A program made the position numbers and the translations under genes. A stretch of 64,000 nt of DNA from JACMLD01 sp963705285 (lineage in GTDB: Bacteria > Bacteroidota > Bacteroidia > Chitinophagales > Chitinophagaceae): NCBI GenBank assembly GCA_963705285.1, contig OY970066.1, positions 1,364,001 to 1,428,000 of the forward strand, given 5' to 3'. Under the pieces are notes generated by a model. The model was not told the DNA's origin. It was given only the letters and a program-made list of their open reading frames with translations, and did not search any database. Of the stretch, positions 9,501 to 19,700 are shown in pieces; the first letter of the stretch is position 1, and each line of letters starts with the position of its first letter.

Positions 9501-9723
9501 ACTGCAAAATATTGTGCTGAGCTATGCCGTGAATTCAAAAAGTATTGACCAGTGGAGCGGTGGGTATGTAAAATCTGTAAAACTCTATGCCCAGGCGCAG
9601 AACGTTTATGTATGGACGAAATACAAAGGCGCAGACCCTGATAACATCAGCGCGATAGGCGTTGACGCAGCGGTAGCCCCACAGATTAGAACCATTTCTT
9701 TTGGACTGTCAGTTGGATTTTGA
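6580..9723 (+). CDS. SusC/RagA-family TonB-dependent outer-membrane transporter 1
   Basis: A 1047-residue SusC-type barrel that imports large substrates with a SusD lid. Order: signal peptide ending near AQQ (about residue 21), a CarboxypepD_reg-like domain (TVTGKVTDANGAPLPNASV, about 23-105), the SusC signature VVVVGYGTQQKKAFTGS (about 104-120), then a plug with NPNDIESIDVLKDGSATAIYG. The 22-strand barrel follows and ends in an aromatic-terminal strand (SFGLSVGF). There is no extra N-terminal STN domain, so it is not the kind that signals to an anti-sigma factor. It is followed by its SusD partner 28 bp downstream. The substrate is unknown. Confidence 0.96.
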   Translation: MRKLMLLMGALLFAALQMLAQQRTVTGKVTDANGAPLPNASVVIKGTTTGTTTNADGDYTLPVQANSKTLVISSIGLTPMELSIGNKAVINASLQSAEKSLSEVVVVGYGTQQKKAFTGSSAKVDVKEFANLMSPSVDKQLAGRAPGVQVTNSGGSINTPARIRVRGIASITGNNDPLIVVDGTPVLNLDAAGVGHSNTLGDINPNDIESIDVLKDGSATAIYGSRAAAGVILITTKKGVRGRAKVSYDATFGFSTVAKKFDLLNAKEFELIANEKLTNAGQAIRAGVNASADTSDTDWQKAVMNNNAFVQAHTLSVQGGGDKTTYYLSLNFSDQKGIIVSNRNRAYRIRMNLDHELNKFIKIGNNLSITRQEDFGQNEGSNALGGSIASTLRLLPNVSPYARTLSGYNINYPTANQIDKGPNGSTIDDNFGNTAYILRTDKYVSDKYRIIDNAFMEASVVKGLKLRTQVGIDMLNDYAYQGLNPFHGDSYGKGENYNVTQNWLRLVWSNYFNYNLSLKGHNFFLTGGNEVQKQTYKWFSADGNPISDPFFVGQNVISNSNGVQTVGGNYDNTGFTSLFGRFNYDFKSRYFIQASIRRDGQSSLAPGRKYGTFPGYSIGWRPSQEAFWQNSPGLSNVFSEVKIKGSYAKVGNALGGYPYLTTFGAALYGNLGGLAPSGVGNPDLQWETSAKYDIGIELGLFKNRFNFTADWFLNDVDNLVLNVPQPLSAGLVGSLDLSGGTIPQNIGKLNNRGIELSLSGSIIKSRDFTWDFNVNYSKVKNKITSLYNVGGQPVANISNGAYNIIRTGDPINIIYGYVSAGVNPANGNAMWQKADGTLVQYNTNAAVGTVGNFYLADKTTGAVGAASSLAATDKVNLGTSTPTWYGAFSNTFTYKQFGLDFMFRYSGGNKIMNYTRQEALANMSFQNNGKEMLNRWTTPGQITDVPRLYYGLAANMNATSNATSRFVEKGDYLRLQNIVLSYAVNSKSIDQWSGGYVKSVKLYAQAQNVYVWTKYKGADPDNISAIGVDAAVAPQIRTISFGLSVGF

Positions 9724-9751
9724 TTTGATGATAAAAATTAAATTAATTGGT

Positions 9752-11383
9752 ATGAATAAAATAATTCTAGTTGTTTTTTTTGCAGCTGCCCTCTTCAGTT
9801 GTAAAAAAGTATTGGATACAAGTCCCAATAATAATATTACGGATGCTACGGCTTTTGCAACAGCAGACCGTTGCCTACTAAGTTTAAATGGTATTTATGA
9901 TGCAGCACAGAGTACCACGTTTGTAAATGGTACAACAGATAGAAGGGGTTATCCATTTGGTGCTGCCAATATTGAACAGGGTGATATGCGTGGTGAAGAC
10001 ATGTTTAACGTAGCCGCATTTTTCCAGGTTACTTACCAGGGAACATATAATGCTACTGCTCCCAATACCGTTGGGTTATGGAAAGGCCTGTATATATTAA
10101 TTAACAATGCCAATATTGGTATTGATGGTTTCCGGAAAGCAGGAAGCAGCGGTATACTTACTTCAGCAGTGGCCACTCAGTATGAAGCTGAATGTCGCTT
10201 TTTGAGAGCAATGGCTCATCATGAAGCGCTAATTCATTGGGCAAGGCCTTACCTTGATGGAAATGGCAATCAAATAGGCATCCCCTATAGAGATGTTCCC
10301 ATTAGTAATAGCGATGCAGTTGCAGGTATATTGAATAGTCCGCGGATGCGCGTAGACAGTGTTTATCAAAAAATACTGGCTGACTTGGATTTTGCAGAGA
10401 CCAACCTGCCCAATAATATTTTTGTTTATCGTGCCAGCAAAGCAGCAGCCATTGCTTTGAAAATGAGAATCAAATCTCATCTTGGATTATGGACAACCGG
10501 AACATTTATGGGCGCAAGTATACCTGGCGTTATACAAGAAGGTGCAAAAATTACACCTGCTACCCTCAACCCGCTTACGCCAAACACTAATGTGAGCCCC
10601 ATTGGCGGCTGGGCACTAACAGCAACACCAGATGGTCCATTTGCCAATAATAACTCCCTGGAAAGTGTATTCTCAATTAAAAACGATGCAAGCGATGCAC
10701 CCAGTAGCAATGGTGGTCTAGCTTCTATGTATGGCGCAGCCAGCAACGTAGGTACAACACCTGGTCGCGGACTGGTAGCTATTTCTCCGCTTATCTGGAA
10801 CAATGCAGGCTGGTTATGTGATGACAAAAGACGCGGCACTGCTATGGTGGTAGCTGGTTTAAATAATGCAGGCAACCAAAGTTATTTTATCACAAAATAT
10901 CGCGATTACACCAATCGTGGCGATTATGCTCCGCAAATCAGGTATGCCGAAGTATTGCTAACACTGGCAGAAGCTGAGGCAAGAACTGCCGGAACTGTAT
11001 CGCAAAAAGGCATAGACTTGTTGAACACAGTAAGAAACCGCTCGTTAGCTACACCTGCTGCACAACAGTATGTAACATTTGCAACCAAGAATGATTTGGT
11101 AAAAGCCATTTTACTTGAACGCAGAATCGAGTTCCTGGGTGAAGGACGTCGTTGGTCTGATATTTCACGTCTTGCAAAAGACCCTGATTTTAGCACAGGC
11201 GGTATTCCTGCAAAAGCTGTAAATGGTAATAACGGCGCTGCTGGTTTTGCAGCCTATAACTGTGGTGCCGGGTATACGCCCGGACAGGCAGCTATTGCAT
11301 ATACAGATTACCGGTTTGTATGGCCAATTCCGCAAAGTGAAAGAGACGCTAACCCTATCATTGCGCAGAACCCCACGTATTAA
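9752..11383 (+). CDS. SusD/RagB-family nutrient-binding lipoprotein 1
   Basis: Surface lipoprotein that caps the SusC barrel and binds the substrate. A lipobox (ALFSC, Cys about 16) follows a short signal. TPR-like helices and the family's C-terminal pattern are present: RYAEVLLTLAEAEAR, then LLNTVRNRS, then LLERRIEFLGEGRRWSDISR. The ATG at 9752 is chosen because it starts the lipoprotein signal; an earlier in-frame start at 9701 overlaps susC and adds a non-signal stretch. It forms an operon with the preceding susC and ends at a strong terminator. Length (543) is usual for the family. Confidence 0.95.
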   Translation: MNKIILVVFFAAALFSCKKVLDTSPNNNITDATAFATADRCLLSLNGIYDAAQSTTFVNGTTDRRGYPFGAANIEQGDMRGEDMFNVAAFFQVTYQGTYNATAPNTVGLWKGLYILINNANIGIDGFRKAGSSGILTSAVATQYEAECRFLRAMAHHEALIHWARPYLDGNGNQIGIPYRDVPISNSDAVAGILNSPRMRVDSVYQKILADLDFAETNLPNNIFVYRASKAAAIALKMRIKSHLGLWTTGTFMGASIPGVIQEGAKITPATLNPLTPNTNVSPIGGWALTATPDGPFANNNSLESVFSIKNDASDAPSSNGGLASMYGAASNVGTTPGRGLVAISPLIWNNAGWLCDDKRRGTAMVVAGLNNAGNQSYFITKYRDYTNRGDYAPQIRYAEVLLTLAEAEARTAGTVSQKGIDLLNTVRNRSLATPAAQQYVTFATKNDLVKAILLERRIEFLGEGRRWSDISRLAKDPDFSTGGIPAKAVNGNNGAAGFAAYNCGAGYTPGQAAIAYTDYRFVWPIPQSERDANPIIAQNPTY

Positions 11384-11410
11384 GCTGTTTTATACAGAAA
11401 AGTCAATTTG

Positions 11411-11438
11411 TCCCCGCAGCAATGCGGGGATTTTTTTT
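11411..11438 (+). terminator. Rho-independent terminator after SusCD pair 1
   Basis: CCCCGCA (11,412-11,418) pairs perfectly with TGCGGGG (11,423-11,429) over a GCAA tetraloop and is followed by eight T residues. It separates pair 1 from pair 2. Confidence 0.92.
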
Positions 11439-11562
11439 GCGTAATGCCAAAAACATGGTTCAAAATCAGCTGTCTATCAATAATAGGCCGCTTCTTGCAT
11501 AACAGCCAACCATTGCCAATTAAAATTTTACAGGTACTTTCAAATCATAAAAATACTGACGA

Positions 11563-11664
11563 CTGGCAGCAGCTATTATCTATTATTCTTGTCATATTAT
11601 CTTGGCAAGTTTGTATTCTATCTATAAATTTGGTCTCTTTTTTTAAACCAATTAACAACATAAC
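11563..11664 (+). promoter_or_regulatory. SusCD pair 2 promoter and leader (copy 2 of a duplicated block)
   Basis: TTG at 11,602-11,604 and TAAATTTG at 11,625-11,632 with a 20-nt spacer. The segment aligns with 6480-6579 from the first base to the ATG. The differences cluster in the spacer, which is two bases longer here, and the identical blocks lie both upstream of -33 and in the leader (tttttttaaaccaatta). Confidence 0.75.
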
Positions 11665-14600
11665 ATGAGAAAACTCCTATTACTGCTGGGGGTTGTACTT
11701 TCTTGCGTACAACTCTTTGGGCAGCAGCGTACCATCACCGGCAAAGTAACAGACGGTAGTGGTACTCCGGTCCCAAACGCTTCCGTAACCGTAAAGGGTG
11801 CCAACCTCGGCACCACAACAAAACAAGACGGTACTTATTCCCTTTCCATTACCGAGAATGCCCGTGTATTAGTTATTTCATCTATCGGCATGGCCGAGCA
11901 GGAAATAAACATTGGCAACAAAGGTGTTATTGATGCCAGCCTCCAGTCTTCCGACAGAAATCTTCAGGAAGTAGTGGTGGTAGGTTATGGTACGCAGAAA
12001 AGAAAAGAGGCTACCGGTAGTGTAAGCACTGTATCTGGTGCTGCAGTAGCCCAACGCCCCGTACAAAGTTTTGACCAGGCACTTGGTGGCCGTGCAGCAG
12101 GTGTACAGGTTACTACAGCCTCAGGTGTACTTAATGCCCCACCGGTTTTCAGAATCAGGGGAACCAATTCAATATCTCTTAGCTCGCAGCCATTGATAGT
12201 AGTAGACGGTGTGGTAGTTTTTACAGGCGACCAAACCTTAACTGCTGCCTCAGGTAATGCACTGGCAAACATTAACCCTGCAGACATTGAAAGCATTGAT
12301 ATTGCCAAAGATGCGGCCAGTACCGCTATTTATGGTAGCCGTGCTGCCAATGGCGTTGTGTTTATCACCACAAAAAAAGGAAAAAGCGGCAGGCCCCGTG
12401 TATCATATGATGGATGGGCTGGCTGGACTTCTGCCATGCGCTTACCTGAATTGCTGAACGCACAACAATACACCGATTACAAAAACGTAGCCGTTGCCAA
12501 TGCGAATTCAATTCGCCCGGGCAGTGTTAATTTTACGCTTGGTGGTGTTTCTACTTTACCCAAATTTGCCATTGCCAACGACGCAAGTGGTAAACCTATT
12601 GATACCAAGTGGTACGATTATATTTATCGCAGGGGTTTTTCCAGCAGCAATTCTATTAATGTATCTGGTGGAAACGATAACACTACTTATTATTTTTCTG
12701 GTGGTTATACTTCACAACAGGGTATCATCAGGAAAAACGACTATAAGAGGAAAAACATTTTATTGAATGTAGACAGCCGCGTAAATAAAGTGATCAGTAT
12801 CGGTGGTAAGATAACTTACTCTAATGAGGAAAACCTGGCAGCTGTTTCTTCCGGCTCTTTGGCCGGTGAAGCTTACGGAACTGCGGGATTGGGCCGTACA
12901 GCCCTGGTAAACGCACCAAGTATCTCGCCTTATAATAATGATGGCAGCTATAATATTGGCGCTACTTTCATTGGACCTGGTGCCAATGTAGTTACGGGTA
13001 ACCAGGTTGGTTTTTACAACCCGGTAATCCTGCTCGATAAGAACAGGGAAAATAACGAGGTGGATCACATTCAATCAAATGTATATTTTCAGTTGAAACC
13101 TATTAGCTGGCTTACATTGAGAACTGCTTACGGTATAGATTATATCAGCAGCGATAATGACCAGTTTTACACGCCGATACACGGTACTGGCCAGGGCTCG
13201 AATGGAGAAGCCATTGCCGCATACCGCAGAAGAAAGAACTGGGTGTGGACCAATACAGCACAATTTGACAATACATTTGGCGAACATTCTGTAAGCGTAT
13301 TGGTGGGTAGCGAGCAACAGCGCAGAACCGTTACAGGTTATGGTATTGACAGAACAGTATTGCTCGATCCTTCTTATTCAGTTGTACAGGCGGGTTTCTC
13401 TACCAATAATGCCACGGCCAATATTTTTGGTAAGAACTACCTGTTGTCTTCTTTTGGAAGGTTGAACTATAACTTCAGCAAAAAATACTTCCTGAGTGGA
13501 AACGTACGCCAGGATGAATACTCCGCATTGGGTGTGAAGAAAGGTGTTTTCTGGGGTGCATCTGCAGGCTGGGAAATTGCCCGTGAGAAATTTTGGGCTG
13601 ATGCAGGACTTGAAAAAGTATTCAGCAGCTTTAAGATCAAGGGTAGTTATGGTAAAGTGGGAAATATTTCCGGCATCGGCGATTACGATATCTACTCCTC
13701 ATTTTCATCAGGCTTATATGGCGGTACCGCCACATTGGGTTTCAGCAATGCGGGTAATGACCAGCTGACTTGGGAAACCAGTAAGAAAACTGATATAGGT
13801 ATTACTTTCGGCATTCTTAAAGATCGCTTAACGGTAGATGCGGCTTATTTCCGTAATAATATCGATGGATTGATTCTGAATGTTCCCCAATCACCGTCTA
13901 CTGGCGTTCCTAATAATATTGCTACCAACGTTGGTTCTATGTACAATAAAGGTGTAGAACTTACTTTGAGCGGAACACCCATACTGGGCAAGCAATTCAG
14001 GTGGTCATCCAACTTCAACATTACTTATGTAAAGAATGAAGTTACTGCACTCGCCCCCGGATTAACAGAGGTATTGTACCTTACTGGTTCTGGTACAACC
14101 GGTGAAAACGTAAACAGAACAATACCTGGTTATTCAGTAGGATATCTTTGGATTGTTCGTACAGGTGGCGTTGACCCCGCTAACGGAAGAAGAATTTTCT
14201 ACAACAAAGCAGGCCGTGCAGTAGAATACCAGCACATTGTACCAACTGGCGCCAGTAACTGGACCTACAAAGACGATGGAACGACAGCACCAGCTATCAG
14301 CCAGGCGGCTGATGCCGTAATGTATAAACCAACGTTACCAAAAATAAGTGGTGGTTGGGATAACACTTTCAGCTTTGGTGGATTTGATTTAAATGTATTG
14401 GTTACTTACCAGTATGGCGGCTATATGTCTTATGGTACCAACGCGGGTCTGCATGACCAACGTTACTGGAACAATGCCACAGACGTGCTGGCTTACTGGC
14501 AAAAACCAGGCGATGTTACCAACTTTGTAAAACCGGTTTACACAGATAACGTTTCTTATGGTAACACCATTCCTATTGACTTCAACGTATTCAGCAGCGA

Positions 14601-14841
14601 TTTTGTAAAACTGAAAACGCTTACACTGAGCTACAATTTACCAAAGAGCATCATTGACAAAGCCAAGCTTTCTAATGTTAGAATGTATGTGAGCGGTCAA
14701 AACCTGGCCGTATGGACCAACTATCCTGGTTCTGATCCGGAAGTTTCTTCAAATGGTACCAACTCAGCAGGTTTTGGATCTGAAAGAAACAGCGTTGTTA
14801 ACGCACGCACGCTCACTGTTGGATTGCAATTAGGCTTTTAA
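11665..14841 (+). CDS. SusC/RagA-family TonB-dependent outer-membrane transporter 2
   Basis: A 1058-residue SusC homologue with the same plan as transporter 1: signal peptide (to about residue 20), CarboxypepD_reg-like domain (TITGKVTDGSGTPVPNASVT), signature VVVVGYGTQKRKEATGSVS, plug with NPADIESIDIAKDAASTAIYG, and a barrel ending in LTVGLQLGF. The N-terminal 60 residues are close to those of transporters 1 and 3, while the barrels diverge, which suggests duplication followed by substrate change. It lacks an STN domain. Its SusD partner begins 20 bp after its stop. The transported compound cannot be told from the sequence. Confidence 0.96.
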   Translation: MRKLLLLLGVVLSCVQLFGQQRTITGKVTDGSGTPVPNASVTVKGANLGTTTKQDGTYSLSITENARVLVISSIGMAEQEINIGNKGVIDASLQSSDRNLQEVVVVGYGTQKRKEATGSVSTVSGAAVAQRPVQSFDQALGGRAAGVQVTTASGVLNAPPVFRIRGTNSISLSSQPLIVVDGVVVFTGDQTLTAASGNALANINPADIESIDIAKDAASTAIYGSRAANGVVFITTKKGKSGRPRVSYDGWAGWTSAMRLPELLNAQQYTDYKNVAVANANSIRPGSVNFTLGGVSTLPKFAIANDASGKPIDTKWYDYIYRRGFSSSNSINVSGGNDNTTYYFSGGYTSQQGIIRKNDYKRKNILLNVDSRVNKVISIGGKITYSNEENLAAVSSGSLAGEAYGTAGLGRTALVNAPSISPYNNDGSYNIGATFIGPGANVVTGNQVGFYNPVILLDKNRENNEVDHIQSNVYFQLKPISWLTLRTAYGIDYISSDNDQFYTPIHGTGQGSNGEAIAAYRRRKNWVWTNTAQFDNTFGEHSVSVLVGSEQQRRTVTGYGIDRTVLLDPSYSVVQAGFSTNNATANIFGKNYLLSSFGRLNYNFSKKYFLSGNVRQDEYSALGVKKGVFWGASAGWEIAREKFWADAGLEKVFSSFKIKGSYGKVGNISGIGDYDIYSSFSSGLYGGTATLGFSNAGNDQLTWETSKKTDIGITFGILKDRLTVDAAYFRNNIDGLILNVPQSPSTGVPNNIATNVGSMYNKGVELTLSGTPILGKQFRWSSNFNITYVKNEVTALAPGLTEVLYLTGSGTTGENVNRTIPGYSVGYLWIVRTGGVDPANGRRIFYNKAGRAVEYQHIVPTGASNWTYKDDGTTAPAISQAADAVMYKPTLPKISGGWDNTFSFGGFDLNVLVTYQYGGYMSYGTNAGLHDQRYWNNATDVLAYWQKPGDVTNFVKPVYTDNVSYGNTIPIDFNVFSSDFVKLKTLTLSYNLPKSIIDKAKLSNVRMYVSGQNLAVWTNYPGSDPEVSSNGTNSAGFGSERNSVVNARTLTVGLQLGF

Positions 14842-14861
14842 TAACATTAAATAGAAAATCA

Positions 14862-16337
14862 ATGAAAAATTTCAATAAGTATATAATAGCTGCAGGGCTG
14901 GTTTCTATGGCCAGCTTCAGTTCCTGCAAAAAAGATTACCTTAATTCGCCCCCCGAGACAACTATATCGGACGTTACATCTTTTGACACACCAGACCGTG
15001 TAACAGGCCAATTATTATCAGTGTACAGCGCCATGAAATCCGGAACATTCCTGGGTGGACGTTACCAGGTATATGGCGATGTACGGGGTGAAGATTTTAT
15101 AGCTGATGACAACAACCTGGTTACTGCGTATGATGTGTGGACACTTAACCTTGCCAACAACTCTACATCGGTGAAAGGTGCATGGGCTCAGCCATATACT
15201 ACTATTAACCGTGCAAATATCTTTTTAGAAGGTATGGCGGCTAAAGGGTCTGCTGTTGTGGGTGCCACACTTTCTGCCAACTATATTGGCGAAGCAAAAT
15301 TCATTCGCGCAATCTCTTATTACAGCTTGTTGCAGCTTTTTGCCAAACCATATGCTGATGGAGCTGGTAGCAAGCCAGGTGTTCCTTTGCGTCTGACAGG
15401 TATTAAAGGCGCGGGCAGTTCAGATATTGCACGCAGCAGTGTGGCTGAGGTATACAAACAAATATTGGATGATCTGAATGCCGCTGAAACGGGTGTTCCA
15501 GCCTCTTATTCAACTGCCTATAACAACACAACCAGGATACACAAGAACACAGTTATTGCTTTAAAAACACGGGTATACCTGAGCATGCAGAACTATGCCA
15601 GCGTAATAACAGAAGCCAATAAAATAGTGCCTGCAACTGCTCCATTTACCGCTACGGGCGGTGGCGTTGCCAATACTTTACAGGCAGATGTTACATTGGT
15701 ATTCAAAGCTCCATATACAACCAGTGAGTCTGTACTGTCTATGCCGTTTACCACTACTGCCAGTCCGCTGGATTATCCCGGCACGCAAAACTCCCTGGGT
15801 AGTTATTATTATCAAACCAGCAGCACCCCGGGTTCTACCATTTATTCGTTGAATGCTGCCGGCATTGTTGGTAATACTACTGCATGGAAGCCTGCCGATA
15901 AAAGAAGAAGCCTGCTTTTTACCGCAGGTAGTGGTAAACAATATGTATCTAAATACACCACAGGAGTTCAATACACAGATTACGCACCGGTAATACGCTG
16001 GCCAGAGGTTTTACTAAACCTGGCAGAAGCTTTGGCAAGAACAGGAACTGCTGTTGATGCAAAAGCAGTTGCTTTGCTAAATGCTGTCCACGGCCGTTCG
16101 GATGCCGCAACAGTACTTGCTCCTGCAACTCAGGCTGAACTGATCAACCTGATACTTACAGAAAGAAGGATTGAGTTCCTGGGCGAAGGTTTAAGGAACA
16201 ACGACCTGATGCGTTTGCTGCAAACTATTCCTGCAAAAGGAGCGGCACCGTCAAAAGCGCCTACAGAAAGCCAATATGTTTTCCCTATTTCGATTGATGA
16301 GTTGTCACTGAATAAGCTGATGACAGACAATAATTAG
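14862..16337 (+). CDS. SusD/RagB-family nutrient-binding lipoprotein 2
   Basis: A 491-residue lipoprotein with signal and lipobox (MASFSSC, Cys about 22) followed by KKDYL. The conserved C-terminal half shows RWPEVLLNLAEALAR, then LLNAVHGRS, then LTERRIEFLGEGLRNNDLMR. It is the partner of transporter 2, expected on the cell surface. It is somewhat shorter than lipoprotein 1, mainly in the middle region that usually forms the binding face. Its transcript ends at the hairpin at 16,363-16,390. Confidence 0.95.
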   Translation: MKNFNKYIIAAGLVSMASFSSCKKDYLNSPPETTISDVTSFDTPDRVTGQLLSVYSAMKSGTFLGGRYQVYGDVRGEDFIADDNNLVTAYDVWTLNLANNSTSVKGAWAQPYTTINRANIFLEGMAAKGSAVVGATLSANYIGEAKFIRAISYYSLLQLFAKPYADGAGSKPGVPLRLTGIKGAGSSDIARSSVAEVYKQILDDLNAAETGVPASYSTAYNNTTRIHKNTVIALKTRVYLSMQNYASVITEANKIVPATAPFTATGGGVANTLQADVTLVFKAPYTTSESVLSMPFTTTASPLDYPGTQNSLGSYYYQTSSTPGSTIYSLNAAGIVGNTTAWKPADKRRSLLFTAGSGKQYVSKYTTGVQYTDYAPVIRWPEVLLNLAEALARTGTAVDAKAVALLNAVHGRSDAATVLAPATQAELINLILTERRIEFLGEGLRNNDLMRLLQTIPAKGAAPSKAPTESQYVFPISIDELSLNKLMTDNN

Positions 16338-16362
16338 TATCGAAGTCTACAAACGTTTAAAG

Positions 16363-16390
16363 TGCCGCTCCCTTAGAGCGGCATTTTTTT
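16363..16390 (+). terminator. Rho-independent terminator after SusCD pair 2
   Basis: TGCCGCTC (16,363-16,370) pairs perfectly with GAGCGGCA (16,376-16,383), with a five-base loop and seven T residues after the stem. Confidence 0.93.
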
Positions 16391-16720
16391 AATTTATAGC
16401 CAACATGTTGCCCTATTACTGGGGTATAAACAAGCTGACTATTATATATACAATTTTAATATATGTAGGAATTATTGATTTTAAATGCGAATTAATAACT
16501 ACCAAGGCACAAATGACTTTAAAAAATCATATTAAAATAAATTATATGTAATGAATAATTGTTGATAATTGTAATTTTTATAATACTTCGGTATTATTTT
16601 TTACATATTTTATTTTATAATATTATTTACGTGTGTTTTTTCCTTATTTTTAGTTTGCATGGCCCTCGCATGTAACCGGCCTCAAAAACCGGAATACAAC
16701 TAACTACTTAAACTAAAAAC
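16391..16720. other. AT-rich spacer before SusC 3
   Basis: About 330 bp, strikingly AT-rich up to about 16,650, with no gene. It does not share the promoter block of pairs 1 and 2. A possible -7 element is TTAGTTTG at 16,650-16,657, imperfect and without a clear TTG at the right distance. The spacer leaves room for a regulator site or a leader RNA, but I see no defined structure. Confidence 0.45.
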
Positions 16721-19700
16721 ATGAGAAAACTTACACTCCTGCTGGGGGCTGTACTGCTTTGCGTACAGCTCTCTGCCCAGCAGCGAACCATTATCGGTAA
16801 AATTACCGACGACAAAGGCAATCCCATTCCAAACACTTCCATTATGGTAAAAGGCACCCAGAGCGGGGTGGTAAGCCAAATGGATGGCAGCTTTCAAATG
16901 AAGATCACCAAGGGCTCATTGCTCCAAATCTCCTCGCTTGGCTTTGAAACAAAAACAGTTCCCATCACCGACAACATAGTGGTGAGCCTGAAGACCGACC
17001 CCAACGCCTTAAGCGAAGTGGTGGTAACCGGGCTGGGCGTGGCAACCAGTAAAAAGAAAGTAGGCATTTCAGTAGAAACGGTTACGGCAGATAAACTTCC
17101 CCCCGTTCCTTCAGCCTCCCTTGCCCAGGCACTTGCCGGAAAGATTGCCGGAGCCCAAATCAGCAGTTCCGACGGTACGCCCGGCGCTAAAATGAATATC
17201 CTCCTGCGTGGTATCAACACCGTTAGGTACGGTACCGGCCCCATGGTACTGGTAGACGGTATTGCAGTATCTGCTACAGATATAGGCTCGCTTGATCTCA
17301 ACAGCGTTGAAAGGGTAGAAGTGGTAGAAGGCGCCGCATCATCTACCTTGTATGGTGCACAGGGTGCCAATGGCGTTATCCAGATTTTTACCAAAAAAGG
17401 AAAAGCCAACCAGATGGCCATTGATTTTTCTTCAAGCTATGGCTCCAGCACTTACTTAAACAATGGCAATGTTGCCCAGGCAGCCACCCACGCCTATAAA
17501 ACAGATGCGGGTGGTAATATTGTTGACCTTAATGGAGTAGTCATCAACATTAGGCCAGACGGCACCTACACTTCCGGCACCAATATAGATGGCAAAACAC
17601 AGGGAAGCCTGGTTTGGGCCAATACCGATCCTAATAACAATGCCAACAAACCCTATACCGGCAATTTTCAATTTTATGACCATTTCAAACAGGTATTCAG
17701 CAGTGCCGCCAATTTAAATACCAGCCTGGCCATCAGTGGTGGTGGTAACAAATCTGATTATGCGTTAATTGTTTCTAACAGTTACCAGGAAAGCGTTTTT
17801 AAAGACAACGGCGCACTGAGGCGTACCAACCTTACGTCAAATATTGGCGTTGAATTATTCAAAGGGTTTAAAATCCGTTCCATTACCCAGGCCATTTTTA
17901 AAAAGAACGATTTCAACCCCTACTTCAAAGATGGTCCCAATATTCTTTACCAGATTACCAATAGCTCACCCTTCTTTAATTTTGACTGGAAGGATGCTAA
18001 CGGAGATTATGCGTACCGCCTCAACGCTTCTCCTGTAAGCGTAAACGGCGCCAACCCCAATTACTACAAACAATACGCGTTTGGTACAGACCAAACAGTG
18101 AGCATTGTACAAAACATACAGGCATCTTATAAGGTCAATAAATTCTTCGATGTTGATTTTAAATACGGTATCAACTACGAAAAGCAAGACATCAACAATG
18201 TTTATAAAAACCAGACCCTTAACCTAAGCGTTATCAGTACGGGGTCATTTATAGGTACCGGCACAACAGCAAAAGGCGGTATATCAAATACCAGCAACAC
18301 CACCACTTTTCAGAATGCACTTACAACAGCCAATCTGCATTTTGATTTTCAAAAAGACTTTGGATTTAAACTGCCTATTACTTCTACCACCCTTGCCGGG
18401 TACGATTACCGTAAAAACGTAGCCAAAGCCTATACCAGCACCGGCGATGGATTGCCGCTTTACGCTATCTACAACATGCGCCAAACCAGCAGCCAGCAGG
18501 TAACCGTAGACCGCGTTACGCCTTTTATCACCTTTGGTACATTTGTAAATGAAGCCATCGATTATGGTAACGTGGTAGGTATCCGCGGTGGTTTCAGAAG
18601 CGATTACTCTTCTGCATTTGGCGGAGGCTCTACCGCACAAACTTTTTATAACGGTAATGGATGGTTCAGGGTATCACAACTTCCTTTCTGGGATAAGGTA
18701 TCAGATATCATTCCTGAGTTTAAAATACGTGGCGGTTATGGTGAAGCCGGTATTCAACCCGGTGCTTTTGACAGGTATCCCATTCTTACCACGGGCAACG
18801 TAGGTGCCAACCTTGCTTTTAGCGTTCCTGCCACCCAGCCCAACCCAGACCTGGTAGTAGAAGTTTCCAAAGAATCTGAAGTAGGTGCAGACATCGTTTT
18901 CAAGGCCGGTAACGGTGCCTGGTTAAACAATCTTGCCCTAAGCGGTACGTTCTGGAAAAGAAAAAGTATTGAAGGCATTTTTCAGATAGATGCTCCTCCC
19001 TCTAATGGCAACAACCTTTTGAACAATGCATTGTCGCTTTCTTCAAAGGGCTACACATTCAGCCTGAATACAACAGTGGTTACTACCAAGAATTTTAATT
19101 GGGACATGACCGTAAACTTTAACCACCAAAGCTCACAGATAGATGAAATTGCCGGCGGCGGATCCATTATTGTACTGAGTGGCGCCGGTTACGGTAACTA
19201 TGTATTGCAGTCGGGTTCAAAAATTGGACAGTTGTACGGTCTGAAAACTTTTCACGATGTAAACCAGACCAAACAGGACGGTACACCTTATATAGCCAAG
19301 GCAGACCAGGGCAAATACCAGGTGGTAAATGGCAACCTGGTTGATACTGCCACCAAAGGCATTTTGTTTACCAATGAAAACTACGCTTTCGGAGACCCCA
19401 ACCCTAAATTCAACATGGCGTTCATCAACACCTTTAGCTACAAGTTTCTTACGTTTAGTTTTCAGATGGACTGGATACACGGCAGCCACCTCTATAACCA
19501 GACAAAAGAATGGATGTACCGCGATGGTATACATGATGACTGGAGCGAGCCCATCACAGTAAACGGTAAAACCGGCGCCTTTGCGAACTATTATACCAGC
19601 GCTTACGCCGATAAATTTGGTAGCATCAACGGCGCCAGAAACTCTGTGAAAGATTATTTCTATGAGGATGCCTCCTTTCTGCGCCTGAGAAATATTTCGC

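Noticed and set aside
16391..16720. Copy of the shared SusCD promoter before SusC 3
   Set aside because: No alignment to the 100-bp block beyond the first codons; only a poor -7 resemblance is present.
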